From assembly GCF_029227915.1 (NCBI RefSeq), contig NC_079885.1:27219001-27283000 (forward strand): a DNA stretch of 64,000 nt, in the 5' to 3' direction. Origin of the DNA: Hydractinia symbiolongicarpus (taxonomy: Eukaryota > Cnidaria > Hydrozoa > Anthoathecata > Hydractiniidae). Positions 42,429-55,108 of the stretch are shown in pieces; positions within the stretch are counted from its first letter, which is position 1, and each line of letters begins with the position of its first letter. The notes beneath the pieces are model-generated. The model was given only the letters and a program-made list of their open reading frames with translations. It ran no database searches and was not told the origin of the DNA. Position numbers and translations under genes: made by a program.

Positions 42429-44685
42429 ATACACTGTGGTGTGAAATGATAAAAGTATACATAATAAAGAATTGCTAGACAATTATTTTCGTAAACACAT
42501 GTCCTAATAACCAATTAGCAAGGAGGTAATGTCTTTAGCGGTGCAATAAAAGTATTGTCTGGGTTACTGGTTAATAACGAAATTTATGTTTTTTTTGATT
42601 TAAAAAGAATGAATCAAGTTGAATAAGCATTAACTAGCAATTATGCAGCTTTAGCATGGAAAATATTGCAAATCCGCTTGTTTAACCTAATTGTATCCAC
42701 ACGTATTTTTGATAAAAGAAATGATTTGGATTCCGAGGTCGATATGAACATGACGAAAGATGCACATACACGAAGTTGAAAGAAAGACAAATGGAACCCT
42801 GGTAAAAAGCTAAACAAATATATCGAAAAAGTTGCTCTACCAAAGACATTTAGAGTTGTTTCAGAAAAATAATTCAATTTGTATATTTAGCTAGCTAGCT
42901 AGCTAGTACCTTTAAGGTGGTTTACCACCAAATAATGTCTAAATTTCAAGAATTGTCTTTTACCTATTTTCTGACAACAAATTCACCTTACAATACCGTG
43001 GCAAAGAGTGCTTATGACAAATTTCGGTTTTTGTTGTGCAATCTGGCACTTTTTCCAACCAACCGCAAATATAAGTGTAAAGCAGCGCTCATAGCAACCA
43101 TTTTCGCACTTTTAGACAGCTTTCTTGCCCCTCCGTCGATGTTTAATGCTTTGAAATAACTGGATGATACTTTAAGATAATATGTTACAGTTGTGAATAT
43201 GAAATGTGGTGTTCCACACACAGTCAGAAAGGTGTCTTAACGATGCACTTTCCGAAAAAAACGACTTAGGTATTTGGTGCTTTTTCGGTCGAAATAGTGC
43301 TACCGTACACCTTTTGTCGATCTAAGTCAAGAATGTCCATAAAATATTCTTTAAACAAGTCTTTTGCCGTTTAAGTTCGGAATCCACGCAAAGCAAAAAT
43401 TCTCTAGGTCGAAGCACACATGCTTTACGATTTCTTCTGTGGATGCAGACATTAATATTATCTACTGCTTAACTGAAACCAATTTTCAAATCGAAGTTTT
43501 GTCTTTCAGTTATCTTAACCAGTTTCCCCCTGTTTTAGCCTTTTTTGTCCAAAAAATACCGCATCAATTGCCTGGGAGAAGAGCCAGCCTTCACTCAATC
43601 ACTACACGTGACCCCTGAGAAACATACGCGGCCAAAAAGGCGCTTCAAATAGCGCGCGTTATTCAGTTATTTGGTTAAGCGTCAAAGAAAAAAGTCTTAT
43701 ATTTTGCTGTTATTTTACTCAGCAATTTTGGACTTAATCTTGTTGTACTGTCGCGTACTATGATATCCTTATCAAGTAACTTTAAAAAAGACAATCCTCT
43801 GCGATATAGGTTGTTTGTTGGTAAGCTACCATAAACATTTAAGCAGTGCTATATACATATGAAGAAGGGCAGAATCAAACTTGATGTTTTTTGGCTACTG
43901 AAAATGAAATAATTGAATAAAAATTTAAAGACGGAGATTTACTATTTTTGTACTGACACTGAAGTTAACAATTACAATTACAAGTATATTAGCGTTCGAC
44001 GCTTACTAAGGCACTTACGTCACATAAAGATTACTCAAATGTCAAGATGGAAATTTGTCACATATCAGCAAACAATATACTGGACATTTTTGTGGTGATG
44101 TTGTACCGAAGAAAAGTATATTGAAGACAGTATCGTTAAAATTGCATTTGTCGAGAGAATAATAACCAAATAAGCATATCTGAAAATTCTTAGCAACTGC
44201 TAATTGAAATTATCAGAAAAAGTATGATTCGCACATTCGTTACAATATTTGTTTAATTCCATATGCGATCATTTTCTTGTTGCTCGGCGAATAGTTAAAA
44301 AAGGTGCACTCTCTATTAAATCTTTAGAGGGCGCCATAGTGCGAAAAAATGCGAATCGTGTATTATATCCAATCGTGTTTAATATTCAGTTAGAGTTCAT
44401 AAAATTGCTAGCTCTTCAATTGGCTTGTGCTGATTTATATTTAAAGGGCCATTATATACTAACCGTTCCACCATTGCTCGACATTCTTGTGACTTTTGAT
44501 TTTTTTAGTTATTATAATTGGTTTATTTGGTACACATAATGGATATCTATCTTATCTCCAAAAATAAATCTGTAAAGGCTTATAGAACATGTATTCGTAT
44601 TTTTTATTGTATATCCAAAAACAATGATAAGCATAACAGCCACAACAGAAATTATTTAAGGTATATTTGAGTTTTTCCCTTCTTT
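42429..44685. other. Intergenic, no confident gene
   Basis: GCTAGCTAGC run at 42891-42906. Open frames at 42917-43159, 43364-43618 and 44249-44539 show no domains or splice signals in phase. The last is just upstream of the protease-like fragment and may belong to the same element. Confidence 0.45.
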
Positions 44686-45060
44686 TTGTTGTCGCTGTAT
44701 AAGAACCATGCTTTGTATGTTGATTGTAGATTGTTATGTAATGTTTTAGTCTGTGTTTTAAATTTAATGTTACTTTGCCGAGATGTAGATATTAACCCGG
44801 GAACTACATTATATCATATTAAATTTGTTATTGGTTCACTTAGCCAGGGCGATCCTAAATTTGGCGGAACTGCTGGCATTCAGTGTATTTGTAACTACAT
44901 AGTAGCTATTTGTTGGTCTTCAACCAAAAAGGGATTCGATTTGGATTACATATTAGAATATAGCGACGCAAATTTCAAACAATAAGAAGGAGATTGGTTA
45001 ACAGAGTTTTGTAAATTACCAAAGTATGGAAAGTCCAGTCAGATTTTTAATATTACTTGG
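44686..45060 (+). mobile_element. Mobile-element fragment: NPG motif plus viral-tegument-like cysteine protease start
   Basis: The frame has a hydrophobic start, then LLCRDVDINPGTT, which resembles the DVxxNPGP (2A-like or LINE leader) motif with the last Pro changed. SLSQGDPKFGGTAGIQCICN follows. The GDxxFG..AG.QC..N signature is what I recall for the active-site Cys of C76/OTU-like proteases found in some cnidarian mobile elements. After a stop near 44983 a further piece (EGDWLTEFCKLPKYGKSS) continues in frame to about 45060. No polymerase or integrase is attached. Call by motif only. Confidence 0.4.
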
Positions 45061-48000
45061 CCATGAAGATTATTCTCAGGCCCATCAAATAATGACTCCG
45101 TGTACAATCAGCAATGGATTAATTTTTAGTTTATGTTTTGTATAGCTTTGTCGTCGTCCTGACGGACTTAGTCAAATATATTACTCGTACAATTTATCGT
45201 TAATTTTACTCTATACAATGCGATTACCCCTAAATATGCAATAACACAACTTCCCAGTTTCTAATAACAATGAATGTCTATATTTTTTCTTATTTTATCT
45301 TTGTAGGAAAAAGGAGTAGGATTTCGAAATGTAAAAAAGTAAATTTATGACTCTCAGAAAAAGGGAATTATTTTATTATTGAATATAATGACAACGTGGT
45401 CCAGTATTGAAAACAAGAGCAGAGCGCTTAACAAGAAAAACCTTGAAAGAAGTCATCAGTTGGAAAAAACTTCAAAAATTTAGATGAAACTTGCTAGCCA
45501 AAAACTACTACCAGGTTGAAAATTTATTTACGTATTACGAAGATTTGGATGTTTTACCTTTATGTTAATCTATATGGTCACTGTATTTCCAAATCCTTGC
45601 AACAAGGAAGATCCTGTAATAATGCAGAATCCTTAGAGGGTGCGACCCCTGATATCGACTTTTTCTCTCTCCATAACTTTAACCACCTGTCTTAAGACAA
45701 CTATTATCATTGCAACTTGCTCCTTCGTTTCTCTTTCCAATTTTTGGGACAACAGTTTCGTTTCGCAGGCTCGAATATGCAAGTGCCCCGTCTCTCTTCA
45801 GATTCTATAAGTCTCAACCCTTCTGAAGTTATGTAATCAGACTTTTTCATCAACTTCTGTACAAATACCCAATATACTGTTTAGCAAATGGCCCTTTAGG
45901 TGGATTTAAACTTAAACTATTTTTATGCACGAGGAGACAATTTGGTATGGATTTACTTAGGCAATTTGCGAAAATTTTTAGGAATCGAAAAGTGATAGGA
46001 CATGGCACGGTTTTTTTGAAAGTCATTTTTAGTAAAGAAAAAAGTTGCAACATTAGTATATCGTTTTCGTTCATCATCAATTATTTTGAAGAAAGCATCG
46101 GCCACAAAATGCATTTCCAATAAATGGTCAAGACATCGATTGTGCAAATGAAATCCATCTTTTTTACAAGTGTGAATTCGTGCATCCTTAGCATAAATAA
46201 AATTATGTGTGTTTGCGCATCAAAAACAAGCTCTGCTACAGCATACACCAAGAATGTTAATAATGCACAAATGCTAGACAGATCTACGACATGCAAATTT
46301 TCAACCTAAAAGCTGGTATCTATAAAACTACCAATTAAATCCAATATTTCAAATCACTCTGCTAGAAAAACAGCAAGAAATGTTGATAATTTTAAATCTA
46401 CTTCGTATTTTATATAAACAACCATCAGGATACTGAAAAAAGTTCAAAACATGCTGTTCAAGGTTATTCGAATGTCTTGTTTCGGAAAATTGAAACACTG
46501 AAATTCAAATCGAGCGTTTTCTAATTTTAACAAAACCTTTTTTCTACATTTTTGTCACAGTTAAACCTTTAGATAGTAATCTTGCTTTCTACAAATCCAA
46601 ACAAAAATAGGTATTTGTTAAGTATTACCCTCTGTCAGGGTATTGACCTCGCAAGGTCTGTTTAAACCTTTGGTAATATTTCTTGGTATAGATAGACAAA
46701 GCACTTTATATTGTGTTAGTATACAGTACAAATTTAGATTTTAGATTTTATCAAATAGCCTAAGTTCCTTAGTAAGATCCTTAGTCCTACGTCTGCTATG
46801 AACAGTGACAAGTGAACAAGTTCTTAGTGCGTGTTTCTTACATAGAAACGGCTTTCTTGATTGCAGACAGCTAATTTGCTGAACCACTAATGTATTTAGT
46901 TTTATTGTTTTGTTTTTATAAAAATGACCATTTACTTATATGATGCAACTCCCACAGTTTTAAAATTGTTCGGACTGATTAAATATCACAAGTATCCTTT
47001 TTGGTTACTTTTGCCTAAACTAACTTTAAACCTTCAATTTTTGTGATTTCTATAATAACAAGTTATGGCAAATATTAATGCGGTAGGCGCCGTTTGGAAG
47101 AGTTCATTAGCTGTTTTTTATAGATTTCATTATATTAGAAAACATTAAATTCTCTTCATGTCGCTCGTGAATCAAGTATGGGCAATTTGAGCACACCGGT
47201 AAAAAATGTAAAGAAATATTCCTTATTCATACCTGATTAAAAAATAACTTTATGTGGTCCCCATAACTTTGACGTTATTATTGTTCATCAAAGTTCGGTA
47301 AATTACATAATGTTTTATTGTTAAAGAAAACTGTGTAAATATAATAAACTTTGCGAAAAACACAGACAGACAGACAAAAACTTTGTATTATAAAAAAGAT
47401 AGACAGTGAGGCTTTGTATGGCTGTGTCATGTTTTTTTACAATTTTAATTATATAATGTGACACACTAATTGGGCTCATGTCATACGTTATTGCATTACA
47501 AAATGATTCAGGTAAAAAGATCTCATAAAATCACTGGGATTAACAATTGTCTTAAAAATTTTCAGTACGTATAAAGTAGTTTTACTCGATTGCTACTGAG
47601 GGATTCCTCACTTAATATTTAACATGTGCTTTTAAATAATTTTATCCCAGTGTCATAAATAAACAAAAACGGTTCTCTATTCTGAAAATTGTACCTGATA
47701 AATTCGTGTTCTCTACCAAAACTTTCAATGGCACTTATCTAAAATTTGCATACTATCTGTATCACAATCAGTGCCCTAAAGTCGGTACATTTGTTTATAC
47801 TGTCATTTTAATTTCAGACTTTCAATTTAATATTAATAAGAAAATCATAAGAACTTATGATTTGAAGTAACAAAACTGTCTGGAAAGAAAGAAGATAAAT
47901 TGACAATTTCAAAGTAACTGCCACGATGATAAAGATCACTGGACTTTCTAGACAGCAAAACACGCATTCTTTTCAATTAAAAGAGTTCTTTTGGCGAAGA

Positions 48001-48141
48001 GTACACCCAGTGAAAATTAGAAAATACACCTAGGGGACAAAGGTAAAATTTTTAAACAGTATAAAAAAAGCAGCGGTTAAATTTACATTAAAATTTTTGC
48101 AACCGTTTTTTAAATACTTAGCTAAACTAACAACAACTGTT
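45061..48141. other. Long intergenic stretch, no confident gene
   Basis: AT-rich sequence. Two overlapping minus-strand frames at 45850-46147 could be one shifted remnant but match nothing I recognise. A short (CAGA)n run lies at about 47362. No RNA genes seen. Confidence 0.45.
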
Positions 48142-49256
48142 TTAACAGTACTTCGACCAATTTAACGAAAGGAAAAGAACAAAGCTAACGATCTTTACAT
48201 TAGCAACAAAAAAATTTGCGTAATTATCTGCAGATTCGTTGCACTTGTCAGTACTGCAGCACTTCCTCTAAAAGTAACAAAAAGTTAAAAATGAAACAGA
48301 GATAACACGCAACAAATAGAAGTCACTTAACGTAACACTTTGATCATGGTACGAATATGGTGTAGGAATTTCAATTACCTTGATATAATTAAAACAACGA
48401 GTTGTAGTTGTAGTTAGAGTTGTATCACTAAACCAGTGAATAGGAAGTATGAGAAGTTCTTAATTCAGGTATATAATGTAATAAATTATAATCTTACTGT
48501 GCAACTCTTAAACTTCACGTCTTTGTCTTTTTCCATATATTCTTCTATATTTTTACACAATGAGTCGCATATTGTGCTATTGCCGCACTGGAAACCATCC
48601 ATTATATTGTCCGTGGTGTTTATAGTGGCAATAACTTTTGATGCAATACATTTATCAGCTCCTTGCGGACATTGTGAGAGAGTTTTATTTGGTGCTTTCA
48701 CATAACATTCCAAAGCATTACCTGTAAAAATTCACAAATATATGTTACTCCTTATTCGTATCCTTGGGTTGTGGAGTAGTAAATTCCACCACAGATTTGT
48801 TTATTGTTTTAAAACCTATTGTGGCATGGTTCTTAAACTTTTTAACTTGAAAAAGTTTGCAAAGTTTTGATGGTACCCACATTAAAAACAGTGTTTGCAA
48901 CACTGAAATAATAATTGATGAGAATCTTTAGCTATTACTTTTAACTTCAATTTAATACAAACGAAAAATTATGATTTACTTTTATAAAGGCAGTTCACGC
49001 CTAGTATGGTGTAAAATTATATTTCTTGTGATATTATATCACTAGAGTTGTTTGGATCAGTAAATTAAAGAACATTTTTAAATAAAATAAAAAGCTAATC
49101 AAAGGGATACAACAGTGCACTTATTACGTCAAAATTTATCTGTCTGAGTAACGAACACTCTTCCTCTTTGCTAAAAGATGGGCAAAAATGCATGTACTTA
49201 CAATAAATAATAATAATAATTAAAGTGGCTATTGCGATAACGACACTCCATTGCAT
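48142..49256 (-). CDS. Ly6/uPAR-family three-finger surface protein, complete
   Basis: Three exons join exactly: 49202-49256 (ATG, 18 codons plus 1 base, GTAAGT donor), 48498-48721 (TTTTTACAG acceptor, GTAAGA donor) and 48142-48267 (TTACTTTTAG acceptor, TAA). The product is 134 residues. Residues 1-19 are a hydrophobic signal peptide (MQWSVVIAIATL then Ile run). The mature part has ten cysteines starting LECY and ending CCSTDKCN, the diagnostic Ly6/uPAR (LU) finish. A hydrophobic C-terminus (IVSFVLFLSLNW) follows, as in GPI-anchored members. Such proteins sit on the cell surface as receptors, modulators or adhesion factors; ligand unknown. NTTD and GNST give N-glycosylation sites. Secreted three-finger proteins lack the C-terminal hydrophobic tail, so a surface role is favoured. 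The neighbours are unrelated. Confidence 0.9.
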
Positions 49257-49337
49257 GGTCTCCAAATGACAGTATTTTAATGCCTAGTGATATTAATGTT
49301 ACTTTACCGAAGCATTGAGATTGAGCAGTTTTTTTGC

Positions 49338-49410
49338 AAACCGTAGGTAGTGCAATGATAGCGTGCGTTTCTTACAATTAAAAGATTGCAGGTACAAGCT
49401 CTCAACGCAC
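49338..49410 (+). repeat. tRNA-like remnant (possible SINE head)
   Basis: GGTAGTGCAATGATAGCG resembles a tRNA D-arm/A box, and AAAAGATTGCAGGTACAAGCT resembles the variable loop and B box of Arg-type tRNAs. The stems are imperfect and the B box is altered, so it is a decayed tRNA or SINE head rather than a working gene. Confidence 0.35.
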
Positions 49411-52400
49411 TCCGTCTCCTTCAATCTACTTAGTGGAGATAAAAGGATCTATAAAGCGTATCGCATAGATTTCTGTACTCGGTATCCAATTATAAGGATA
49501 GATTAAACTATAAAATCTCTTTTATCCGTAAAAAACAAAAAATAGACTTAAAGAAAAGAAGAATCTTTTTTTTTATCAGTTTGCGCATAAGTAAATCGAA
49601 AGGTTTTTTCATGAAAACGGATTGTGTTCAAAAGTTGAGTGCAACAATAAACGAATTAGCGAAAGTTTCCTTTCCCAAGACTCCAGCTGCATTATTACAT
49701 ATATTTTGCTATTATTACGTATGTTTCGGTATAATCACTAATTTGCATAACGTCAAAAAAATCCTGTATCCTCCCCTGAGAAATGCCATCTTTTTTTCTC
49801 TACAACTAAATAATAAAAGAAACTGTTTATAAAAAAACTCGTCACTTACTAGTTTGACTGAGTGAAAGAAAAAAGCACAACACAACAATTTTTCCTTCTA
49901 TAATTTTATTTAAAGACGATCGTCTACACAATCCAACTTTAAATTAAGTGACGCCCTTGAAAATCCTTCATTCTTTCATAGTAATATACGCCAGCATTGT
50001 GTCACGCTTTGCTAACCTGCTTTCCCAGCATGCAACATTTACCTTTATAATCCTACAAAGATGTATTATCCATTCTTATTCATGTGTGTCAAACGAGATT
50101 TATATTCAACCATTGTTTGCGTGTTTTTAATATGTTGCCTGGCATAATATAAAATCTTTAAGTCAGCATTCAAAAAAGCAAGAGGCTAAAGTTATTCATT
50201 AATACCATTTATTATTTACCAAATCAATAAATGTTTTTCTACTTTATCAAAGAATCTTCTTAATACGTTGTAATTGCCTTTTTAAAAGTGGCTAATACCT
50301 GATCAAAGAGACCGATAAAATGATGTATTGCCATGCTGATTTGGATTTGTTGGAAAGCAAATAAACCGTTGCTAAAAAGAGAAACGTCAGCTTTTTACAT
50401 TGTCCAATTAGTTTTGTTAAACAATTAGCGTTTAGTTCTAACTTATACATTCTACAACTTAGTAATAAACATCACAACCATAAAGGGATACATAAAGTAT
50501 GAATGAACACAAGTAATTTACAAAAAATCTAGCTAATGATAACATTTTATTAATATTTTACTACGTAGTTAACCTAAAAATTTCAAATAAAGTTATCCAA
50601 ACTTGTTTGTTCGTTACAGCTATAAATTTTCTTTTTTTCTTAAATATAATTGTATATAAAGATAAGTATAACGCATCGATAAAAAAGTTGGTTACGTCAA
50701 ACCTGTTCGAGAACATGTATTCGAGAATATTCTGTCGTATAAATCGTAGATATGCTTATATCTTTCTTAACTTCTTCAAAAGTGGATTTTCTTTAGCATG
50801 ATTTTACTAATGCACATCTACTTATTTTCAAAAGAGTTTTTCAATTTTCTTTATAAAATAACTGCGGAAATGTTAACGTTATCAAGAATTAGGATGAATT
50901 GGTGCAAAATCAGAATACTCTACCATAGTGTTGCATTGTGAGAGTACAAGTAGGTTCTGTCATAGTTGAACTGAGTTCTAGAAAGATACCTTACCTTATC
51001 TAGTATTGGTAGTTCCAATCATGGCTGAACAATCTGCATACAATTAATCCGTACTACAGAGTACATGCACAATTTTAGAAGAAATCTCTATAATGATAAG
51101 CGTATTCCGTCTGTCTGTTTACGTTACGTACGTTATGTTGCAGAAACACAAAATATACGATATATAATTGACGTCTGACCCCGTCGAATTTTTCAGGGGT
51201 TACTGACTAGTCTAAATTATAATGCTCGCCGTACTTATGTCTGTCTGTGTGTCTCTTTGCCTAAGTCAAATTGGAAACTGCGAGTATAGTCATAGATTTT
51301 ACTACAACTGACGACTATTAGTAATAAAGAAATGAATCACCCTAATCTTGACTTTATCGGGCTCAGATAATCATCTTTTTTGCAATGTACAGACAAAAGA
51401 AACAAAGATCATTAAAAATGAGAAGTTAAGTCGAGCTTAGACGCTTGTTTCTGCTTTTTAAAATAAATTCATAAAAAAAACGACACAATAAGTAAGGTGA
51501 CGTTTAAACACCGGATTGGTTTTTTTAAGGCCTGTTGTCTCATACAAATATCTATTGATTTATTGTTGTAATGAACGAACGAACAGTTAAGAAATAAATG
51601 CTAAATAATTTTTATATTTTAATGAAAAAGAAACAAAACAGTTGCAAATCTTGAAAAACGTTGAGGCCTTAGCAATTATGACGAATTTATAAGGGAAAGT
51701 AGAAAAGACATTATACAATGTTACAAAATGTAATAAAAATTTTTGAGGGGAGAACGTGGTTATTAGATTCATCAGATGTGATGGCTAAAAATATTACTAA
51801 TAAAAATAGTACTTAAAATTGTGTTAAAAATAGATTTTGCAATTATTTACGGACTAAAGGCTCCGATACATTGCCATTGTTTTAATCAAATAAGATTAAA
51901 AACGATGAAAAGAAATAACAGTAAAGTTTGCAAAAATTTTTTCCCGGTTTGTTGCAATCCGTAATTGATAAATTTTCTAGTGGAAAACGACAATATAACA
52001 CACCATCGGCATTACAAGTACAAGTTTTATTAGATGTAAGTTTAAGCCCGAGGTTTGGCAACAACAACAAAAAATTTTGAAGCTTATAATATTTTGTCAA
52101 TAAGTTAGATTTGAGTTCCGTTTCTTATCTTTGTAACACTGTATTGAGATTCAAACCGTCATGATGTGCGCAAGCTTTTACAATTAAATAATGGTGTATT
52201 CAACGCAGACATTGAAATCACGAAATTGTTGAAAGTTTGGAAATCAAAGGAGAAACTGTGAATAGCTTTTAAGAAACTCGATTCGACTGTTACATTTTCA
52301 CGAACGCCATGAGAACAACAACAACAAAGATTGCAACAAAGAATAGCAAAGAAAAACATTCCTGCAAAGTGCTAGAGTGACGATAATCCCTACATGTTAC

Positions 52401-55108
52401 TTTTCTTGAATGTACGATGAATTGAGCATGTGTTTGCAAATACTTGCGTTTAACCTGACATCAATGAATTTGGTACATCAAAATTAAATATATTAGAGCG
52501 CGATGGCTAAGACTTAATAAAGTTATCACGTGTTGCTATGAAACGAATTTAATAAATCGTATGGCTAAGTAATAAAACTTTGCAATTAAGTTTGGTGAAC
52601 TCCTTGTGATAGCTGACCATGCTTTCACGTTGAAGAGTATTCTCATACAGTTAACATATTCGAAATGTGCTTTAACTATAATTAATATTAATTGATGCAA
52701 TTTTCGTTTTATGTACCTCACCGGCGCAAATAATCAAGAAAATGTTGGCGTGAACAAGAACAGACGCACATCGAGAACTGTAAAGTGACCAGCTTCACGG
52801 TTTTCTTTCTTGGAAAATACGCACAAAACATGCAATCCACATTTAGCCGTGGATACCGAGAAAGTTTTTAATCCAGTTGCTGGTCACAAGTCGGTCGATG
52901 TCAAGTGCAAAGATCTGTGATGAATATGAAATATGTTTTATAAAATATGTCATGCGATGTACCACTACCAATACCACAACAATTCCTACCAATATAACAA
53001 GTTACTCCAATACTATTTTTTCTGTTCTAATTTATTGTTAGGAAGATGTGAAAAGAAATTGTTTATGTAAATCACTGATTTGTTTTGTTGCTTGTGTTCT
53101 TTGCGTGCTGAAGGATCGTCGCTATAAGAATATGATAAGAATAATTTTATAATTTAAGTTTTATGTTATACTAACAAATTATATTTTTTTATGTATTTAT
53201 TTTGATAAATAAATTTTGTCTCATATTAGTTGTGCCGTGCTTAGTCCTTTTTGTGTGAAATGACTTGGAAGAAAGCATGTTTGTCTTTTTATTGAGATAG
53301 GGCCGTTTAAAAGCCTTCTTTTACTGCTATAGGCTTATTGTGAATATGCCAGATCAGATAGTGTCATGGAAACAGCTAATTTATGAGATATAATATAAGC
53401 AAAGCCTCAATTATACGAGGTACAGTTGTGACAATGGGTTAAAACACAGTTCGCACTAATTTTGTTTTCTCTTTAGCTTATCAAGATCTGATAACCTAGA
53501 CGACACATTTTTCAGTTTGAATTAACTGAGTTGCATTGCTGCAGTGTCCTATTGAAGACTTTTCTGTGAATTCGCGCCTTAGAATTGCGTCATCTGTAGT
53601 AATCATGCCATAAAGTATTTTAGTATGGTCTGGATGATACGATGTATAGTGCAAAAGTGCCCTTGTAGTTTCTATATACAGCTTCTTTTTTTTACTTTAC
53701 CCGTAATAGAGTCTTCGTATCTAAGAAGTTAATCATCTAATGGAATATTCATATGTGAATTTGGTTGTTGTATATATGGTGTTTAAATGTGAGAAGACAT
53801 GGTGTAGTATTTCTTCCTAATTTTCTCAAAAAATAGAACATGTCATTTAAAAACTAAAGATTTGTAAAAATTAATTCATAAATGCGTCTCTTTCTAGATG
53901 TTATAAGGTTCAATTTTTAAAGTACATACTATTGTATTATATGAATCAATATGAAAAGAACTGGTGGTTTTTCGCGTTGGTATGATCGCAATGTCGTTCA
54001 CAAGTTCTTTTTACATTCCTTAACATGTGGAAAATCGCTAAAGCACACGTTAAAGTAAGATATCGTAAAAACTGGAGAAATAATCTTTTGATACGTTTTG
54101 TTAAAAAAACGTTAACATAAGGAGTGTTACTGTTTTGCAATCATAACTTTAATTATCAACTTGATTGCAATTTAATAACTTAGATTAGATTTAATTCATA
54201 ACAAACAAAAGAATTTCATAAACATAGATTTGAAGCTAGTGGATTGTTGTTAGCTGAGTAAATGTATGTTTGCATGAAGGTAATATTAACTTTTAAAGTT
54301 GCTTTAATTTATATTTTTTAGTTTTATTACAAATTATATCTTTTTATAGGTGCATTTTTAATCTTACAAAGGATAAAAAGATAATTTATATTGACTAAAA
54401 CTCTTTCACACAAGAATGAGACTGTGGTGTTCTAATTTTGTCAAAATCGAGTTTTTTTACTCATTTCTTCTCATCTTGTCTTGTGTTCAGATTAACGGAT
54501 AAAAATATAGCCGAGAAATGCTACAATTGCTTCAACTGTTTGTATTAACAGGCTTCAGAATTAATGGAATTTAACTGCATACTGAAACTTCCATGCAATT
54601 TTTTTTTGAACTCTAAAGACTTGACTTTATTGGTACCTATTTGCTTATATATGGTTAATAAACCGCCTGACCTTTTTCGAATTCTTTGTATAAAATTTTA
54701 ATCTTTGAACCAGATTTAATAAGAATCATTCTAGAAAGCAATATAATCCAACATGCATACATGCAGTCTATCACGAATGTTTTGTACTTTTGACTCGTGT
54801 CCACGATTCTATTTCCGCAAGCTCAAAGACGGCGGACTATAAGTTGAATATTCACTAGATACCTTTTTTTTGCTTTCCTCGCCTTAGAGGCTGGAGACGT
54901 TATATTGACTTAACTGTACTAGCGTGTTGTGTAAGTGTGTAAGTTTTAGAAACAGTATGATTGTTAAAGCTTCCAAGCTTTCTTGTTGAGATAGGTTCCG
55001 CTATTAACAAAATAACAGAAGGTTGACTCAATATATAGCGATCTGCAAAAGAGTGTTGCAGCTTTATGTCATTTAAAGTATAAATTTATCCCTCCAATCT
55101 TAGCTGCT
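49411..55108. other. Long intergenic stretch, no confident gene
   Basis: About 5.7 kb of AT-rich sequence with scattered short frames. A Cys-containing minus-strand frame at 51882-52100 and a hydrophobic one at 52159-52359 were examined and not linked by splice sites. No RNA genes or clear repeats seen. Confidence 0.45.

Noticed and set aside
51882-52359. Possible secreted Cys-rich peptide from two minus-strand frames
   Set aside because: No acceptor AG precedes the Cys-rich piece in a suitable place, and the hydrophobic piece has no in-phase partner.
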